From Nitrospira japonica (GTDB lineage Bacteria; Nitrospirota; Nitrospiria; Nitrospirales; Nitrospiraceae), in the NCBI RefSeq assembly GCF_900169565.1, contig NZ_LT828648.1, positions 994,876 to 1,058,875 on the forward strand: a stretch of DNA of 64,000 nucleotides, given 5' to 3'. The notes under the pieces were generated by a model. That model made no database searches. It saw only the letters and a program-made list of their open reading frames with translations, and was not told the origin of the DNA. Positions 1-7,964 of the stretch are shown here, piece after piece. A program made the position numbers and the translations under genes. Every line of letters begins with the position of its first letter. Positions within the stretch are counted from its first letter, which is position 1.

Positions 1-458
1 ACGCGCGAGACGGCAAGAGGGGTTCCGTTGAGACGCGCCCCGGCGCCGGCTTGAGCCGTAAACAATTCGTTTCTGGTCGGATCGAAGACGACGCCGATGA
101 GGCCGGTTCCATCGCGCTCTACGCCGATCGAGACGCTGTAGAAGGGAAACCCGTGGGCGAAATTGGTCGTCCCGTCCAGCGGATCGACGATCCATTGATA
201 GCGGGACGGTATTTGGACGACCGGCCCCTGCTCTTCCGAAAGAATCCGATGGGACGGAAACCGGCTGCGGATGTGTTCGAGAATGCATCGCTCCGCCGCC
301 CGGTCGGCGTCGGTCACGAGGTCAATCGCATTCTTGTGCTCGATGCGGAAACCGGTCTTCGCATAGCTCAAAAGCAAGGCTCCCGCCTGCTTGGCCGCTT
401 CGACTGCCTCCGTCATCAACTGGTCCGGGGAAATGTCTTCTGACTCTGTGGGGAGCAT
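1..458 (-). CDS. suhB: Inositol-1-monophosphatase family protein (3' end beyond window)
   Basis: This gene encodes a magnesium-dependent inositol monophosphatase of the SuhB type, which removes phosphate from myo-inositol phosphates and in some bacteria also acts as an RNA polymerase-associated factor. The 152 visible residues carry the family signatures: D50/D52 in VTDADRAAE, the metal ligands E75-E76 in ILSEEQ, and the core motif WIVDPLDGTTNF near residues 89-100. The start is the ATG at 456-458. The coding strand runs off the left edge, so the C-terminal part with the second metal-site motif is not visible. An ATG slightly upstream is out of frame. The family call is secure; SuhB rather than a paralogue such as CysQ is inferred from the first half only. 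Confidence 0.9.
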   Translation of the reverse strand, partial: MLPTESEDISPDQLMTEAVEAAKQAGALLLSYAKTGFRIEHKNAIDLVTDADRAAERCILEHIRSRFPSHRILSEEQGPVVQIPSRYQWIVDPLDGTTNFAHGFPFYSVSIGVERDGTGLIGVVFDPTRNELFTAQAGAGARLNGTPLAVSR

Positions 459-584
459 GGATGCCCCATGATAGCACGGCAGTTCTCGAATGGTTGGTGT
501 CCGCAGGTCACGCGGCGTGAGGTGGACCGGACCGGGATCCGCCCCGTTCCGTCGTCCTGGTGGACGCGATTCGCATTCGTTCTA

Positions 585-613
585 TTGACTTGATTCATGA
601 GCAAGACTATAAA
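585..613 (+). promoter_or_regulatory. Sigma-70 type promoter
   Basis: TTGACT at 585-590 and TATAAA at 608-613 are separated by exactly 17 bases, which is close to the ideal vegetative promoter. Transcription would start near 620 and read rightward toward the small lysine-rich ORF and the hairpin at 1099-1128. No other promoter in the window that I noticed matches this class so well. Confidence 0.6.
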
Positions 614-1041
614 GCAGAGACGACGATCAAGATTCCATGAACGCATGTGCCGAAAAACGTGTTCGTGCTGAGCAGTGAAACATGATTCGGTAGGAACCGT
701 TATCAGGAATTCAACGACAGCATTGCCGCCTGAACGAGGACGTCGCAACACTGGGCCAGTCTTGCGACCCGGCCGAAGCGTCGCCGCGCTGGTGCCGACC
801 CCGTCGATCTCGCCGATCGTTTTCACTCACTCGATAGTTGAATCCGCTGGCGCTGCTCCGCCTGACTCGGATCGGAATCATCCGATTCGGTATGACGGCG
901 GGGTTCCGAACGCGGTGAAGAATGCTTCTTGGATCCGTACAAACCGGAGCGCACCCGGACCGAGTGCATCATCGTGAAGGAGCGAGGAAGACGGCCCGTC
1001 AGGCTTGGCCTGAAACGAAAGGACGAAGGGAGGTGAGAGTC
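614..1041 (+). other. Transcribed region without a convincing gene
   Basis: About 430 bases lie between a good sigma-70 promoter and the tiny ORF at 1042. Open frames here (a 136-codon one on minus, a 100-codon one on plus) lack ribosome binding sites and look like random GC-rich frames. I saw no tRNA, tmRNA, RNase P or 6S hallmarks. It may be a long leader or a small non-coding RNA. Confidence 0.35.
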
Positions 1042-1080
1042 TTGGCGACGAAGAAAGCTGCAAAGAAGAAAAAGAAGTAA
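1042..1080 (+). CDS. Tiny lysine-rich peptide (12 residues)
   Basis: A TTG start at 1042 follows a strong Shine-Dalgarno sequence (GGAGGTGA, 1029-1036) at suitable distance. It encodes a 12-residue peptide that is mostly lysine and alanine (MATKKAAKKKKK). A GTG at 1033 in the same frame is possible but overlaps the ribosome site. A perfect 13-bp hairpin follows 18 bases after the stop, as expected at the end of a transcription unit. Such a basic tail is typical of DNA- or RNA-binding peptides, but no function can be assigned. An in-frame ATG at 922 would give 52 residues but has no ribosome site. The peptide could also be the remnant of the lysine-rich end of a longer protein. Confidence 0.4.
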   Translation: MATKKAAKKKKK

Positions 1081-1098
1081 GCCCCGCCTTGATTCCAG

Positions 1099-1128
1099 CG
1101 TCGGGAACGAGGCCACTCGTTCCCGACG
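1099..1128 (+). terminator. Perfect 13-bp hairpin, likely transcript end
   Basis: CGTCGGGAACGAG (1099-1111) pairs perfectly with CTCGTTCCCGACG (1116-1128) around a four-base loop. No T-run follows, so it is either a non-canonical terminator or an RNA-stabilising stem. The tail-to-tail lpxC gene ends at 1236, so the hairpin could serve either strand. Confidence 0.55.
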
Positions 1129-1235
1129 TCGACCGACGATCACTTCAACTCATCTTCATCGGGATCGACGCACGTCCGTCGACCGCCACCGAGCTGGGCG
1201 GCGGTCGTTCAGGTGGTTTCTATTGATAAGGATGG

Positions 1236-2186
1236 TTAGGAGGCGGCTTGGAGTGCCACAGGAGCGGCTGGCCGCGACGTGGAAACGGGAGAAAGGAATT
1301 CGGGAACCGTCAAGCTGTGGTCGATATTATGATCGGCATTAAGGAGCACCCAACAATCGGGATGATCCAAAATCTGCTTCACGAGTTTCGTATGCAGGGC
1401 GTGCCCCGATCGGTCGGCGACCAAATGACCTATGAACGGAACTCCCAGAAGCGCGAAGTCGCCGATCAGATCCAAGACCTTGTGCCGGACGAATTCGTCG
1501 GCGAAACGAAGTCCGGATTCATTCAAGACTCCGTCTTTCGACAACACGACCGTGTTGTCCAGGTTACCGCCTCGTCCAAGCCCGCGCGCCCATAAGGCCT
1601 CGACTTCTTCCAAGAACCCGAACGTCCGGGCATCGGCAATTTCGGATTCGAATGCATCCGCCGAGTATTCGTAAGTGTAGGTCTGTGTCTGAATCAGAGG
1701 ATGGTTGTATTGAATGGAATAGGTGATCCTGGGCATCGATGACGGCTCGATGCGGATCCGGCGCGACCCATCCACCACTTCAAGCGGTCTCGTCATCTTC
1801 AGATATGGCTGGCGCTTGGCTTGGGAAATCAAGCCGGCCGAGCGAATCAACCGCACGAATGACGCGGAACTGCCGTCCATGACCGGCGCTTCACCCGCAT
1901 CGACCTCGACGAATACGTTATCGACATTCAATCCAGCCAGTGCCGCTAAGACATGCTCGATCGTCTTGACTTGAAATCCGTTGCCGCTGATCGCGGTGCA
2001 GAGTTCGGTCGGAACCAGGTGCCTGACGGTCGCCGCGAGAGAGTCTCCTGCATGGCCATTTCGATTGACGAAGACCACGCCGGTATCGGGAGGAGCCGGC
2101 CTCATGGTCATGGTAACGGGTTGGCCCGAGTGAAGGCCGACTCCTGTACAGGTTATCGTGTTGGCTAATGTCTGTTGCAGTCTCAC
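1236..2186 (-). CDS. lpxC: UDP-3-O-acyl-N-acetylglucosamine deacetylase
   Basis: LpxC carries out the zinc-dependent deacetylation that commits UDP-acyl-GlcNAc to lipid A synthesis in the cytoplasm. Counted from the GTG start, the protein has 316 residues, the usual size. The zinc ligands are visible: H78 in TIEHVLAAL and H235/D239 in FVRHKVLDLIGD; the catalytic histidine is probably H262 in DRSGHALH. The frame stays open back to 2231, but I choose GTG at 2184-2186. It has a GGAGGTG ribosome site just upstream, gives the normal N-terminus (MRLQQTLANT), and the sigma-54 promoter at 2215-2230 would put the transcript start near 2205. The gene stands alone, separated by 203 bp from the stress-protein operon. 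Its presence shows a Gram-negative outer membrane. Confidence 0.95.
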   Translation of the reverse strand: MRLQQTLANTITCTGVGLHSGQPVTMTMRPAPPDTGVVFVNRNGHAGDSLAATVRHLVPTELCTAISGNGFQVKTIEHVLAALAGLNVDNVFVEVDAGEAPVMDGSSASFVRLIRSAGLISQAKRQPYLKMTRPLEVVDGSRRIRIEPSSMPRITYSIQYNHPLIQTQTYTYEYSADAFESEIADARTFGFLEEVEALWARGLGRGGNLDNTVVLSKDGVLNESGLRFADEFVRHKVLDLIGDFALLGVPFIGHLVADRSGHALHTKLVKQILDHPDCWVLLNADHNIDHSLTVPEFLSPVSTSRPAAPVALQAAS

Positions 2187-2214
2187 CGGGCACCTCCGAT
2201 CTACCGATGGACAC

Positions 2215-2230
2215 AGCAACTCACATGCCA
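2215..2230 (-). promoter_or_regulatory. Sigma-54 promoter of lpxC
   Basis: On the minus strand the sequence reads TGGCATGTGAGTTGCT. It has GG at 2229-2228, ten bases, then GC at 2217-2216, and matches the TGGCACG-N4-TTGCT consensus at all but one position. The predicted start near 2205 leaves a leader of about 20 bases containing the ribosome site of the GTG start. Confidence 0.65.
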
Positions 2231-2389
2231 AGGAAATGCATTGGGGGAATTCTACATAAGGTATTGTTTTATATGGAGTTTAATGAGTTCAGTTGATTCG
2301 AGTTTGTTGTTGTAAAAACCTGACACCTGTGACTTTTGCGAAGGAGCGCCATCGGCTTTTCCCTCCAACACCAATATGACAGCCGGCGA

Positions 2390-3256
2390 TCATCTCGTTA
2401 CCAATACAGAAATGGAAGATCGTTGCGCGACCCGGGTCGAGACGCTACCCAGCACCAACCTGGCGATCGCCCCCAGGCCTTGTGCTCCCATGATGATCAA
2501 GTCAGCCCGGCGGTCCACGGCTACCTTCACGATCTCATCCGCCGGCCTACCCAGCCGACAGACGGAGTCGGCGCCGAAGCCTGCATCGAGCAGTTTGCGC
2601 CGACACTCTTCAGCGAGACGACTCCCCGCCTCTTTCAATTCCGGGTACCTGAGGAAGGGCATCACATGCACGACCGTCACGTGGATCGGTGTCCGGGTGG
2701 CATCTCCGGAGGAGGAGACGGTCGGGCGGAGTTTCGTCAGGAGCCATTTCATCGCATGCCGTGACGACGTTGATCCGTCGGCCGCCAAGACGATCCGGCG
2801 GACCGTCCTGACACCGGCCTTGACGATCAAGACCGGGCGGGACGCATGATGCAGCACGTTGGTTGAGACGCTGCCGAGCATCAGACGGTCGAGTGCATCG
2901 AGTCCTTGGCTGCCGACGACGATCATGCCGTGTGTGCCCGGGGCCTCCTTCAAGATCGTCGGCGCGACGCCTCCGCGCAGTTCCTTCGCCTTCCCGTTGA
3001 GGCGGAGGGTGCGCATCTGCCGACGCGCTTCGGCAAGGGTTTCCGCCGCCCGCCGCTCCATTCGCCTCACTTCCTGTTGGATGAATCGCTGGTTCCCGGC
3101 CACCATGGACTGTGCGACGAACGGAGCGCGCAGGGCATCGATATCCAGCACGTGCAGGGCTGTCACCCGCGGCCGATCCTTCAGCGGCAACGCCGCCGCC
3201 CAATTCAACGCCTGGCGACCGAACTTTGATCCATCCATCGCCACCACGATATTCAT
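2390..3256 (-). CDS. Tandem universal stress protein (UspA family)
   Basis: The 288 residues form two UspA folds (about 1-150 and 160-288). Each ends in the ATP-binding signature, GSQGLDALDRLMLGSVS and GAQGLGAIARLVLGSVS. UspA proteins are cytoplasmic nucleotide-binding proteins that help cells survive stress; the exact target is unknown. The ATG at 3256 begins the canonical first beta strand (MNIVVAMDGS). It is the last gene of a minus-strand unit whose order is cupredoxin, Usp, unknown protein, alcohol dehydrogenase and this gene, with gaps of only 25-62 bases. That unit probably starts at the sigma-54 promoter at 7551. Confidence 0.9.
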   Translation of the reverse strand: MNIVVAMDGSKFGRQALNWAAALPLKDRPRVTALHVLDIDALRAPFVAQSMVAGNQRFIQQEVRRMERRAAETLAEARRQMRTLRLNGKAKELRGGVAPTILKEAPGTHGMIVVGSQGLDALDRLMLGSVSTNVLHHASRPVLIVKAGVRTVRRIVLAADGSTSSRHAMKWLLTKLRPTVSSSGDATRTPIHVTVVHVMPFLRYPELKEAGSRLAEECRRKLLDAGFGADSVCRLGRPADEIVKVAVDRRADLIIMGAQGLGAIARLVLGSVSTRVAQRSSISVLVTR

Positions 3257-3281
3257 AGGATTCTCCTCGGGATCTCTCGAG

Positions 3282-4349
3282 TTACGGTTTCACCGCTACC
3301 TTCAGCACGCCCTCCCCACGTCGTCCGAAGAGGTCGTAGGCTTCAGCGATGTTCTCCAGCGAAAAGCGATGGGTGAGTAACGGAGCCAGATCAATTCGGC
3401 GGTGCCGCACCAACTCCATGAGCCTGGTCATCCGCTCTTTTCCTCCCGGACAAAGTGTGGTGACGATTCGGTAGTCGCCGATCCCCGCGGCAAAAGCATC
3501 ATAAGGTACATGGAGCTTGCCTGAATACACGCCGAGACTGGACAGCGTCCCTCCTGGCCTGAGACAGCGCAATGCGTTTTCGAACGTTTCTTGCAGTCCC
3601 AATGCCTCAATGGCGACATCGACACCTCCGCCGGACAATTGTTTGATGTCGGCGACTACGTCGGTCTGTTTGGGGTCCAACACGATGTCCGCTCCCATCC
3701 GCACGGCCATCCTCAACCGCAGTGGATCGGTATCCACCGCGATGATGAGCGCTGCCCCCATCAGTCTGGCGCCGATGGTCGCGCACAGACCGATGGGACC
3801 TTGAGCGAAAACGGCGACGGCATCTCCCAACCGCACACCCCCTGACTCGGCTCCGCTGAATCCGGTGGAGGCGATGTCGGAAAGGAGCACGACCTGCTCA
3901 TCCGTCAACTCGGCGGGAATCTTGGCGAGGTTTGCCTGTGCATGGGGAACCAATAGGTATTCGGCCTGCGCTCCATCAAGTGTATTTCCGAAGCGCCAGC
4001 CGCCGATTGCCTGATAGCCTGCGGCGGACTGACCGCATTGCGCCTGATGTCCCGAGAGGCAGGCCCGGCATTGGCCGCACGGCGTAATGGCGCCGACCAA
4101 CACCCTGTCGCCGATGTCATAGCCGGCTATTCCCGCTCCCAATTCAGCAATCACTCCAACCGGTTCATGGCCCAGAACGAGGCCCGGTTTGATTTGGTAT
4201 TCCCCTCTCACGATGTGCAGGTCCGTCCCGCAGATCGTTGTGAGCGTCACTCGGATGACTGCCTGTCCGTATCCGGCCTTGGGCATGGGCGTCTCTGCCA
4301 CGCCGAATTTCCCTTTGGAATGAAAGACGTTGGCCCGCATTGTCGCCAT
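3282..4349 (-). CDS. Zinc-dependent medium-chain alcohol dehydrogenase
   Basis: This 355-residue enzyme belongs to the MDR family of NAD(P)-dependent alcohol or polyol dehydrogenases. Catalytic zinc ligands are C40 (ICGTDLH) and H61/E62 (GHEP). The structural zinc loop is intact with four cysteines (C91, C94, C97, C105). A Rossmann fold follows with a glycine-rich turn (AQGPIGL), and an aspartate after the second strand (AVDTDP) suggests NAD(H) preference. An AAGGAGG ribosome site four bases before the ATG fixes the start. It is the fourth gene of the Usp operon, so an aldehyde or alcohol detoxification role under stress is plausible. The substrate cannot be read from sequence. Confidence 0.9.
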   Translation of the reverse strand: MATMRANVFHSKGKFGVAETPMPKAGYGQAVIRVTLTTICGTDLHIVRGEYQIKPGLVLGHEPVGVIAELGAGIAGYDIGDRVLVGAITPCGQCRACLSGHQAQCGQSAAGYQAIGGWRFGNTLDGAQAEYLLVPHAQANLAKIPAELTDEQVVLLSDIASTGFSGAESGGVRLGDAVAVFAQGPIGLCATIGARLMGAALIIAVDTDPLRLRMAVRMGADIVLDPKQTDVVADIKQLSGGGVDVAIEALGLQETFENALRCLRPGGTLSSLGVYSGKLHVPYDAFAAGIGDYRIVTTLCPGGKERMTRLMELVRHRRIDLAPLLTHRFSLENIAEAYDLFGRRGEGVLKVAVKP

Positions 4350-4379
4350 GACGCCTCCTTTTCAGCTAGTCACCGGCCG

Positions 4380-5834
4380 TTACAGTCCAACGTGATTACG
4401 TAAAATGCCGTAGTTGAAAGCGGTGATGCCGAGCAATCTCATCCCAGGATCGTGTCGCTCGAATCCGTCGATCAGGTCGGCGACCCTCCGTCGCAGTGTC
4501 GGTTGGGCCGCCGCATGTCTTGGCGTCTGTCCACCCAAGGCCGCAGACGGTTGATCAGCCCATTCCAAATATGCCATGTCCAGGAAACGGCTCAGGAGAG
4601 CCAGTTGCTCCTCGTCTGTCACGACGATCGAACAGGGAGACTCCTTCGCCAGTTGATCGGGCGGGATCCGACGTTCCGGCGTTGTAAGCGATTCACCTCG
4701 AAAGCGCATCGAATATCCGAAGGCGGAGGCCAGCCGATGCTTGACCGAATTCAACCGGTCCGGCGAATCGCATTCGACGAACAGCTGCAAGGGCGTCAGG
4801 GTCAGCCGTACCGCCAGGCCCTCGCATTCTTGCTCGTTCTCCCGTTGAACCCAGATTCTGACCGGAGCCGGAGAAGGCAAATGGTCTGAACCATGCAACC
4901 ACGGACCTCGGGCGTCTTCGTGCAATTCCGTCATGGCCGAAAGACCTTCGGCAATCGCCCTGTACGCGTGATGGTCATACAAGGCCAGGGCATACAAATA
5001 CGATGTGCCGCTGGGCGTGCGATAACGGATGCGGGCAACGGCTTCGAGAAGAGCGGTGAGCCGCAGCGAAGCTGCATTCCAGAGTAGAACGTATCCGTAC
5101 CGTTTGACGAACTCCTGCCATTCACCCAGTGTAAATGAACCGGAGACGATTTCCACGCTTCGTTCCCATTCACGTGATGCCTCCAACAGGGAACGGGCCT
5201 GCTTCATGGGCAGCAGAAGGGCCCCTCCGGCAAGATGAACGTTCCTATCCGATGTTCCCTGTTCCTCAATGACGCGCGTCAGAAGAATGTCCCCCGGGCG
5301 GAGTGTCCGACCGGACAGATCACCCTGCACCTTCATACGCCTGTCGTCTCCGAGGGAGCGTAATGATAGCGGCATCTGAGCGCTGGACTCGGGAAGGACT
5401 TCCAGCAGGTCCATGGAGGAATGTTTGAGGGGGTCAAGCCACCGGCGCTCTTCTTCCGGGATGTGTTCAGTTACGATATCTCTGAGCTGCTCAACCAGAG
5501 TCAGTTGGCCGTCCTCGGGATAGAAATCGGCATATAGCATAAGCAGGGCCAGGGCCTCCTCCTGCGCCAAGGGTTGTAGGAAAGGCGAGGTGGGTTCCAG
5601 ATAGGGTCTCAGAAACAGTTCCAGAGCCAGTCGGCGTTGCACCGCAAAGTTCGGTTGTCGGCTCAATGAGTCCAGTCGAGCCAACAGGCCTTCCAGCGAC
5701 GGATCAAGGGCGAAGGATATGCCGACAATCGCCTCATTTACCTGCGTCACGACTGGATCCATTCCCATCTGGTCCGCCTCTTTCGCGAGCGCTCGACGAA
5801 GTTCTTTGTCGACCGGAGGGTGGGTGGATAACAA
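4380..5834 (-). CDS. Unknown 484-residue cytoplasmic protein
   Basis: I do not recognise the family. The protein is helical-looking, has no signal peptide or membrane segment, and ends with a stretch (PSAALGGQTPRHAA, about residues 434-447) like a short motif in the C-terminal domains of MbcA/ParS/Xre-type and SEC-C proteins. That resemblance is from memory and weak. The listed start is a TTG at 5834 without a clear ribosome site; an ATG about 23 codons later follows a GAGG and may be the real one. It sits between a Usp gene and an alcohol dehydrogenase in the same direction with gaps of 62 and 30 bases, so it is almost certainly translated and co-expressed. Confidence 0.7.
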   Translation of the reverse strand: MLSTHPPVDKELRRALAKEADQMGMDPVVTQVNEAIVGISFALDPSLEGLLARLDSLSRQPNFAVQRRLALELFLRPYLEPTSPFLQPLAQEEALALLMLYADFYPEDGQLTLVEQLRDIVTEHIPEEERRWLDPLKHSSMDLLEVLPESSAQMPLSLRSLGDDRRMKVQGDLSGRTLRPGDILLTRVIEEQGTSDRNVHLAGGALLLPMKQARSLLEASREWERSVEIVSGSFTLGEWQEFVKRYGYVLLWNAASLRLTALLEAVARIRYRTPSGTSYLYALALYDHHAYRAIAEGLSAMTELHEDARGPWLHGSDHLPSPAPVRIWVQRENEQECEGLAVRLTLTPLQLFVECDSPDRLNSVKHRLASAFGYSMRFRGESLTTPERRIPPDQLAKESPCSIVVTDEEQLALLSRFLDMAYLEWADQPSAALGGQTPRHAAAQPTLRRRVADLIDGFERHDPGMRLLGITAFNYGILRNHVGL

Positions 5835-5896
5835 TGCAAAGGATTCGGGATCAGTTTGGCAGGCCGGTCTGGTCGATGCAGCATGACGGTCTTGGC

Positions 5897-6829
5897 TTAT
5901 CGGCTTAAACTCTGCCGAACCGAAACAGGAATCAATCGGCGATGGTCGGGATGGAACTTCGGGCTACGGATTGCCAAAATCGGACAATCGGCCTGGCGCA
6001 GGACCGCTTCGGCCACGCTTCCGTTCAAGAGGTGAGAGATCCCGCGTCGCCCGTGCGTTCCCATGACGATCAGGTCGCTCGACCATTGACGCGATTCCTC
6101 TAGGATAGCGTTACGAGGGATCCCCCCTCGAATCACGCTTGTTGTCGAGATTCCCGCGGCAACAAGCGCTGTGGCCAGTTCCTCAAGTTGCCGAAGCCTG
6201 CGTTCCCGCACCCGAGCCAGATCTGTCGCATCGCCGAGTGTAAAATCGAGTCCGTAGGACACCGGCTCCATGACGTGCAGGAGTCTGATAGCGGATCCCG
6301 ACTCGTTTGCCATCTGCGCCGCGTACTCCGCTGCGTCCAGCGAACAGTCAAAAAAATCGATCGGGACGAGAATACGCTTGAGTGCCATCTCAGTTCCGCC
6401 GGTCGATCGTACCGCCAGTACGGGACATGGTGCCCGGGAGATGACACGTTCCGCTGTGCTACCCAACAGCACGTGCGCCAAGCCGCTTCGCCCGCTGGTT
6501 CCGAGCACGATGAAGTCTACGGCTTCCGTCAGCGCCGCGGCTACGATCGCTTCACTTGGCGGTCCCGTTTCGATTCTGGTCGAGGCCGAGATGCCTCGGT
6601 TGGCGATTCGTTGCTTGGCCTCGGTCAAGAGGACCGAGGCCTCCTGCATGCGTTCGGTGAGGTACTGATGGTTAACGGGATAGGCCGGATCCATTCCAGC
6701 TGCAAATTCCAGCACGCTGATGACGGTGAGACGGGCGTGCTTGCGGGCTGCGAAGAAACAAGCGTACTCTTCCGCGCGTTGCGCGGGGGACGAAAAATCT
6801 GTTGCCAGGAGCACGTGATCCAATTTCAT
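5897..6829 (-). CDS. Tandem universal stress protein (UspA family)
   Basis: Two UspA domains occupy 310 residues, each with the ATP-binding loop (GTSGRSGLAHVLLGSTAER and GTHGRRGISHLLNGSVAE). The open frame extends 40 codons further upstream, but that stretch runs into the end of the cupredoxin gene. I take the ATG at 6827-6829, which gives the normal N-terminus MKLDHVLLATDFS. The gap to the cupredoxin stop is 59 bases. It is the second gene of the presumed sigma-54-driven operon and is only distantly similar to the Usp at the operon's end, so the two probably bind different partners. Confidence 0.88.
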   Translation of the reverse strand: MKLDHVLLATDFSSPAQRAEEYACFFAARKHARLTVISVLEFAAGMDPAYPVNHQYLTERMQEASVLLTEAKQRIANRGISASTRIETGPPSEAIVAAALTEAVDFIVLGTSGRSGLAHVLLGSTAERVISRAPCPVLAVRSTGGTEMALKRILVPIDFFDCSLDAAEYAAQMANESGSAIRLLHVMEPVSYGLDFTLGDATDLARVRERRLRQLEELATALVAAGISTTSVIRGGIPRNAILEESRQWSSDLIVMGTHGRRGISHLLNGSVAEAVLRQADCPILAIRSPKFHPDHRRLIPVSVRQSLSR

Positions 6830-6888
6830 GGCGGACGTGAGAGGACCTAAGACGGAAGAAATTGGCGGGCTTGCGCACGCCCGTTCCG

Positions 6889-7308
6889 TCAGACGGCCTC
6901 TGCGCTCAAGAGAAGCAACTCGCCTTTCATGTTCGGATGAATCGAACAACGAAACGTATAGCGTCCCGGTCGTTCCATATTAAAGCGAATGGTCGCATCC
7001 CGTTTGGGATCGAGCATCACGCCTTCAACTCCCCGTCCGTAGACAATGATGCCGTCCTTCTCGACCCTCGTGGGCAAGCCCTCGAACATGGAAGATCCGA
7101 AATCGTGCCGCTCGCTATCTTCATTGCGGACATAAATGACGGTCGGAAGACCTAGGCGAAGGGGCGCTTCCTTGCTTACGAGAAACGTAAAGTCTCGGAT
7201 CGTCACCTCAACGGTCTGTTCAGCCTGAGATCCGACTGGCACGCCTGTGGCCAGCCAGCAGAACCCCGACAATGCGGCGACTATCATCCAACTGCGTGCA
7301 GTGATCAT
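6889..7308 (-). CDS. Periplasmic cupredoxin (blue copper protein)
   Basis: This 139-residue exported protein has a signal peptide (about 1-29) and one cupredoxin domain. A type 1 copper site is visible: H68, then C121-x2-H124-x2-M127 in FRCSIHPNMKG. Such proteins shuttle electrons between periplasmic oxidoreductases. The ATG at 7306-7308 is preceded by AGGGAGG; the longer frame upstream has no merit. It heads the Usp/alcohol dehydrogenase operon, with a strong sigma-54 promoter about 230 bases upstream. A paralogue with the same copper motif lies at 34791-35282 and also has a sigma-54 promoter. Confidence 0.88.
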   Translation of the reverse strand: MITARSWMIVAALSGFCWLATGVPVGSQAEQTVEVTIRDFTFLVSKEAPLRLGLPTVIYVRNEDSERHDFGSSMFEGLPTRVEKDGIIVYGRGVEGVMLDPKRDATIRFNMERPGRYTFRCSIHPNMKGELLLLSAEAV

Positions 7309-7550
7309 GAATACCTCCCTGTTGAATGCCCGACTCCTAGACCAACCGTGGGCCGGTCGGAATGCTCGATTGACCGCAAGGCTCCGAACCACATACTACG
7401 TCTCAATTGTAGTCAGGCCTGCTTCTTTGCGCCGACTCTAGCAGCTGTTCGAGCCCGAGTCGAGACGGCGTTCTCCAGGTGACATGATCATGGCCATGAT
7501 CGGACAATCTCGCATGACCGAATAGGGAATATCCTCACTCCAACAGGAAC

Positions 7551-7567
7551 AGCAAGGGCAATGCCAC
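7551..7567 (-). promoter_or_regulatory. Sigma-54 promoter of the cupredoxin/Usp operon
   Basis: The minus strand reads TGGCATTGCCCTTGCT, with GG at 7565-7564 and GC at 7553-7552 (N10). Transcription would start near 7541. The leader of about 230 bases contains a perfect 16-bp palindrome, GATCATGGCCATGATC (7486-7501). The dyad at 7713-7731 lies about 150 bp upstream of the -24 element. Confidence 0.65.
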
Positions 7568-7712
7568 AGAATTTCCGCTCGATGGGGAGGTCTCTGAAAA
7601 AGAGATGTGTAAGATTCGCGCATTCAGCGCGGGCAGATATGGCAAATCTCGCTAAGGAGTGAGGGCACTGGAACGCGGCAACGTGGAGCCCTGCTACAAT
7701 CGGCTGGACCGT

Positions 7713-7731
7713 CTGTAGCAGAAGGCGACAG
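7713..7731. promoter_or_regulatory. Activator-binding dyad between divergent sigma-54 promoters
   Basis: CTGTAGC-AGAAG-GCGACAG is an inverted repeat with one mismatch. It is nearly identical to the perfect dyad at 34540-34558, including the five-base spacer. It sits 81 bp from the -24 element of the rightward promoter (7811) and about 150 bp from the leftward one (7551). That is the usual place for a sigma-54 enhancer site. Confidence 0.55.
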
Positions 7732-7810
7732 CATCAAAACGGCCACGTTCATGGTATTGAAAGTAGGCCCGGTTCACACCGGTTTTGAGGGAACCTGTGT
7801 CGCAATGCGA

Positions 7811-7826
7811 TGGTATCCGAATTGCT
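7811..7826 (+). promoter_or_regulatory. Sigma-54 promoter of the 33-residue membrane peptide
   Basis: TGGTATCCGAATTGCT has GG at 7812-7813, ten bases, and GC at 7824-7825. The predicted start near 7837 leaves a 26-base leader that includes the ribosome site of the ORF at 7863. A degenerate copy of the half-site (TGTCGCAATGCGA) overlaps its upstream edge. Confidence 0.55.
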
Positions 7827-7862
7827 CGTGGAATCGGGGAGGACATTCTGTGAGGGGACGTG

Positions 7863-7964
7863 ATGTCGAGATCAGGTAAGCGATGGTTGCTGTTGGGGGC
7901 AATTGCAGTGGGCATCGCAGTGGTGGTCTACCTGCTGCTCCTCTGTCCTACGGAATGTCATTGA
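7863..7964 (+). CDS. Small membrane peptide (33 residues)
   Basis: The ATG at 7863 follows GAGGGGACGTG. The 33-residue product has a basic N-terminus (MSRSGKRW), one hydrophobic segment of about 20 residues, and a short tail ending in two cysteines and a histidine (CPTECH). It reads as a single-pass membrane peptide, with the Cys/His tail possibly on the periplasmic side. A sigma-54 promoter and an upstream dyad make it look like a genuine, regulated gene. I know no named family for it. The Cys-x3-Cys-His end could bind a metal or be lipidated; neither can be decided here. Confidence 0.6.
   Translation: MSRSGKRWLLLGAIAVGIAVVVYLLLLCPTECH

Noticed and set aside
416-977. Overlapping frames of 136 and 100 codons on opposite strands
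   Set aside because: No ribosome sites, low-complexity Arg/Pro/Ser composition typical of non-coding GC-rich DNA.
7438-7623. A 61-codon cysteine-rich frame (HCPCCSCW) upstream of the cupredoxin
   Set aside because: No ribosome site, and its first half overlaps a strong sigma-54 promoter, so the transcript would start inside it.
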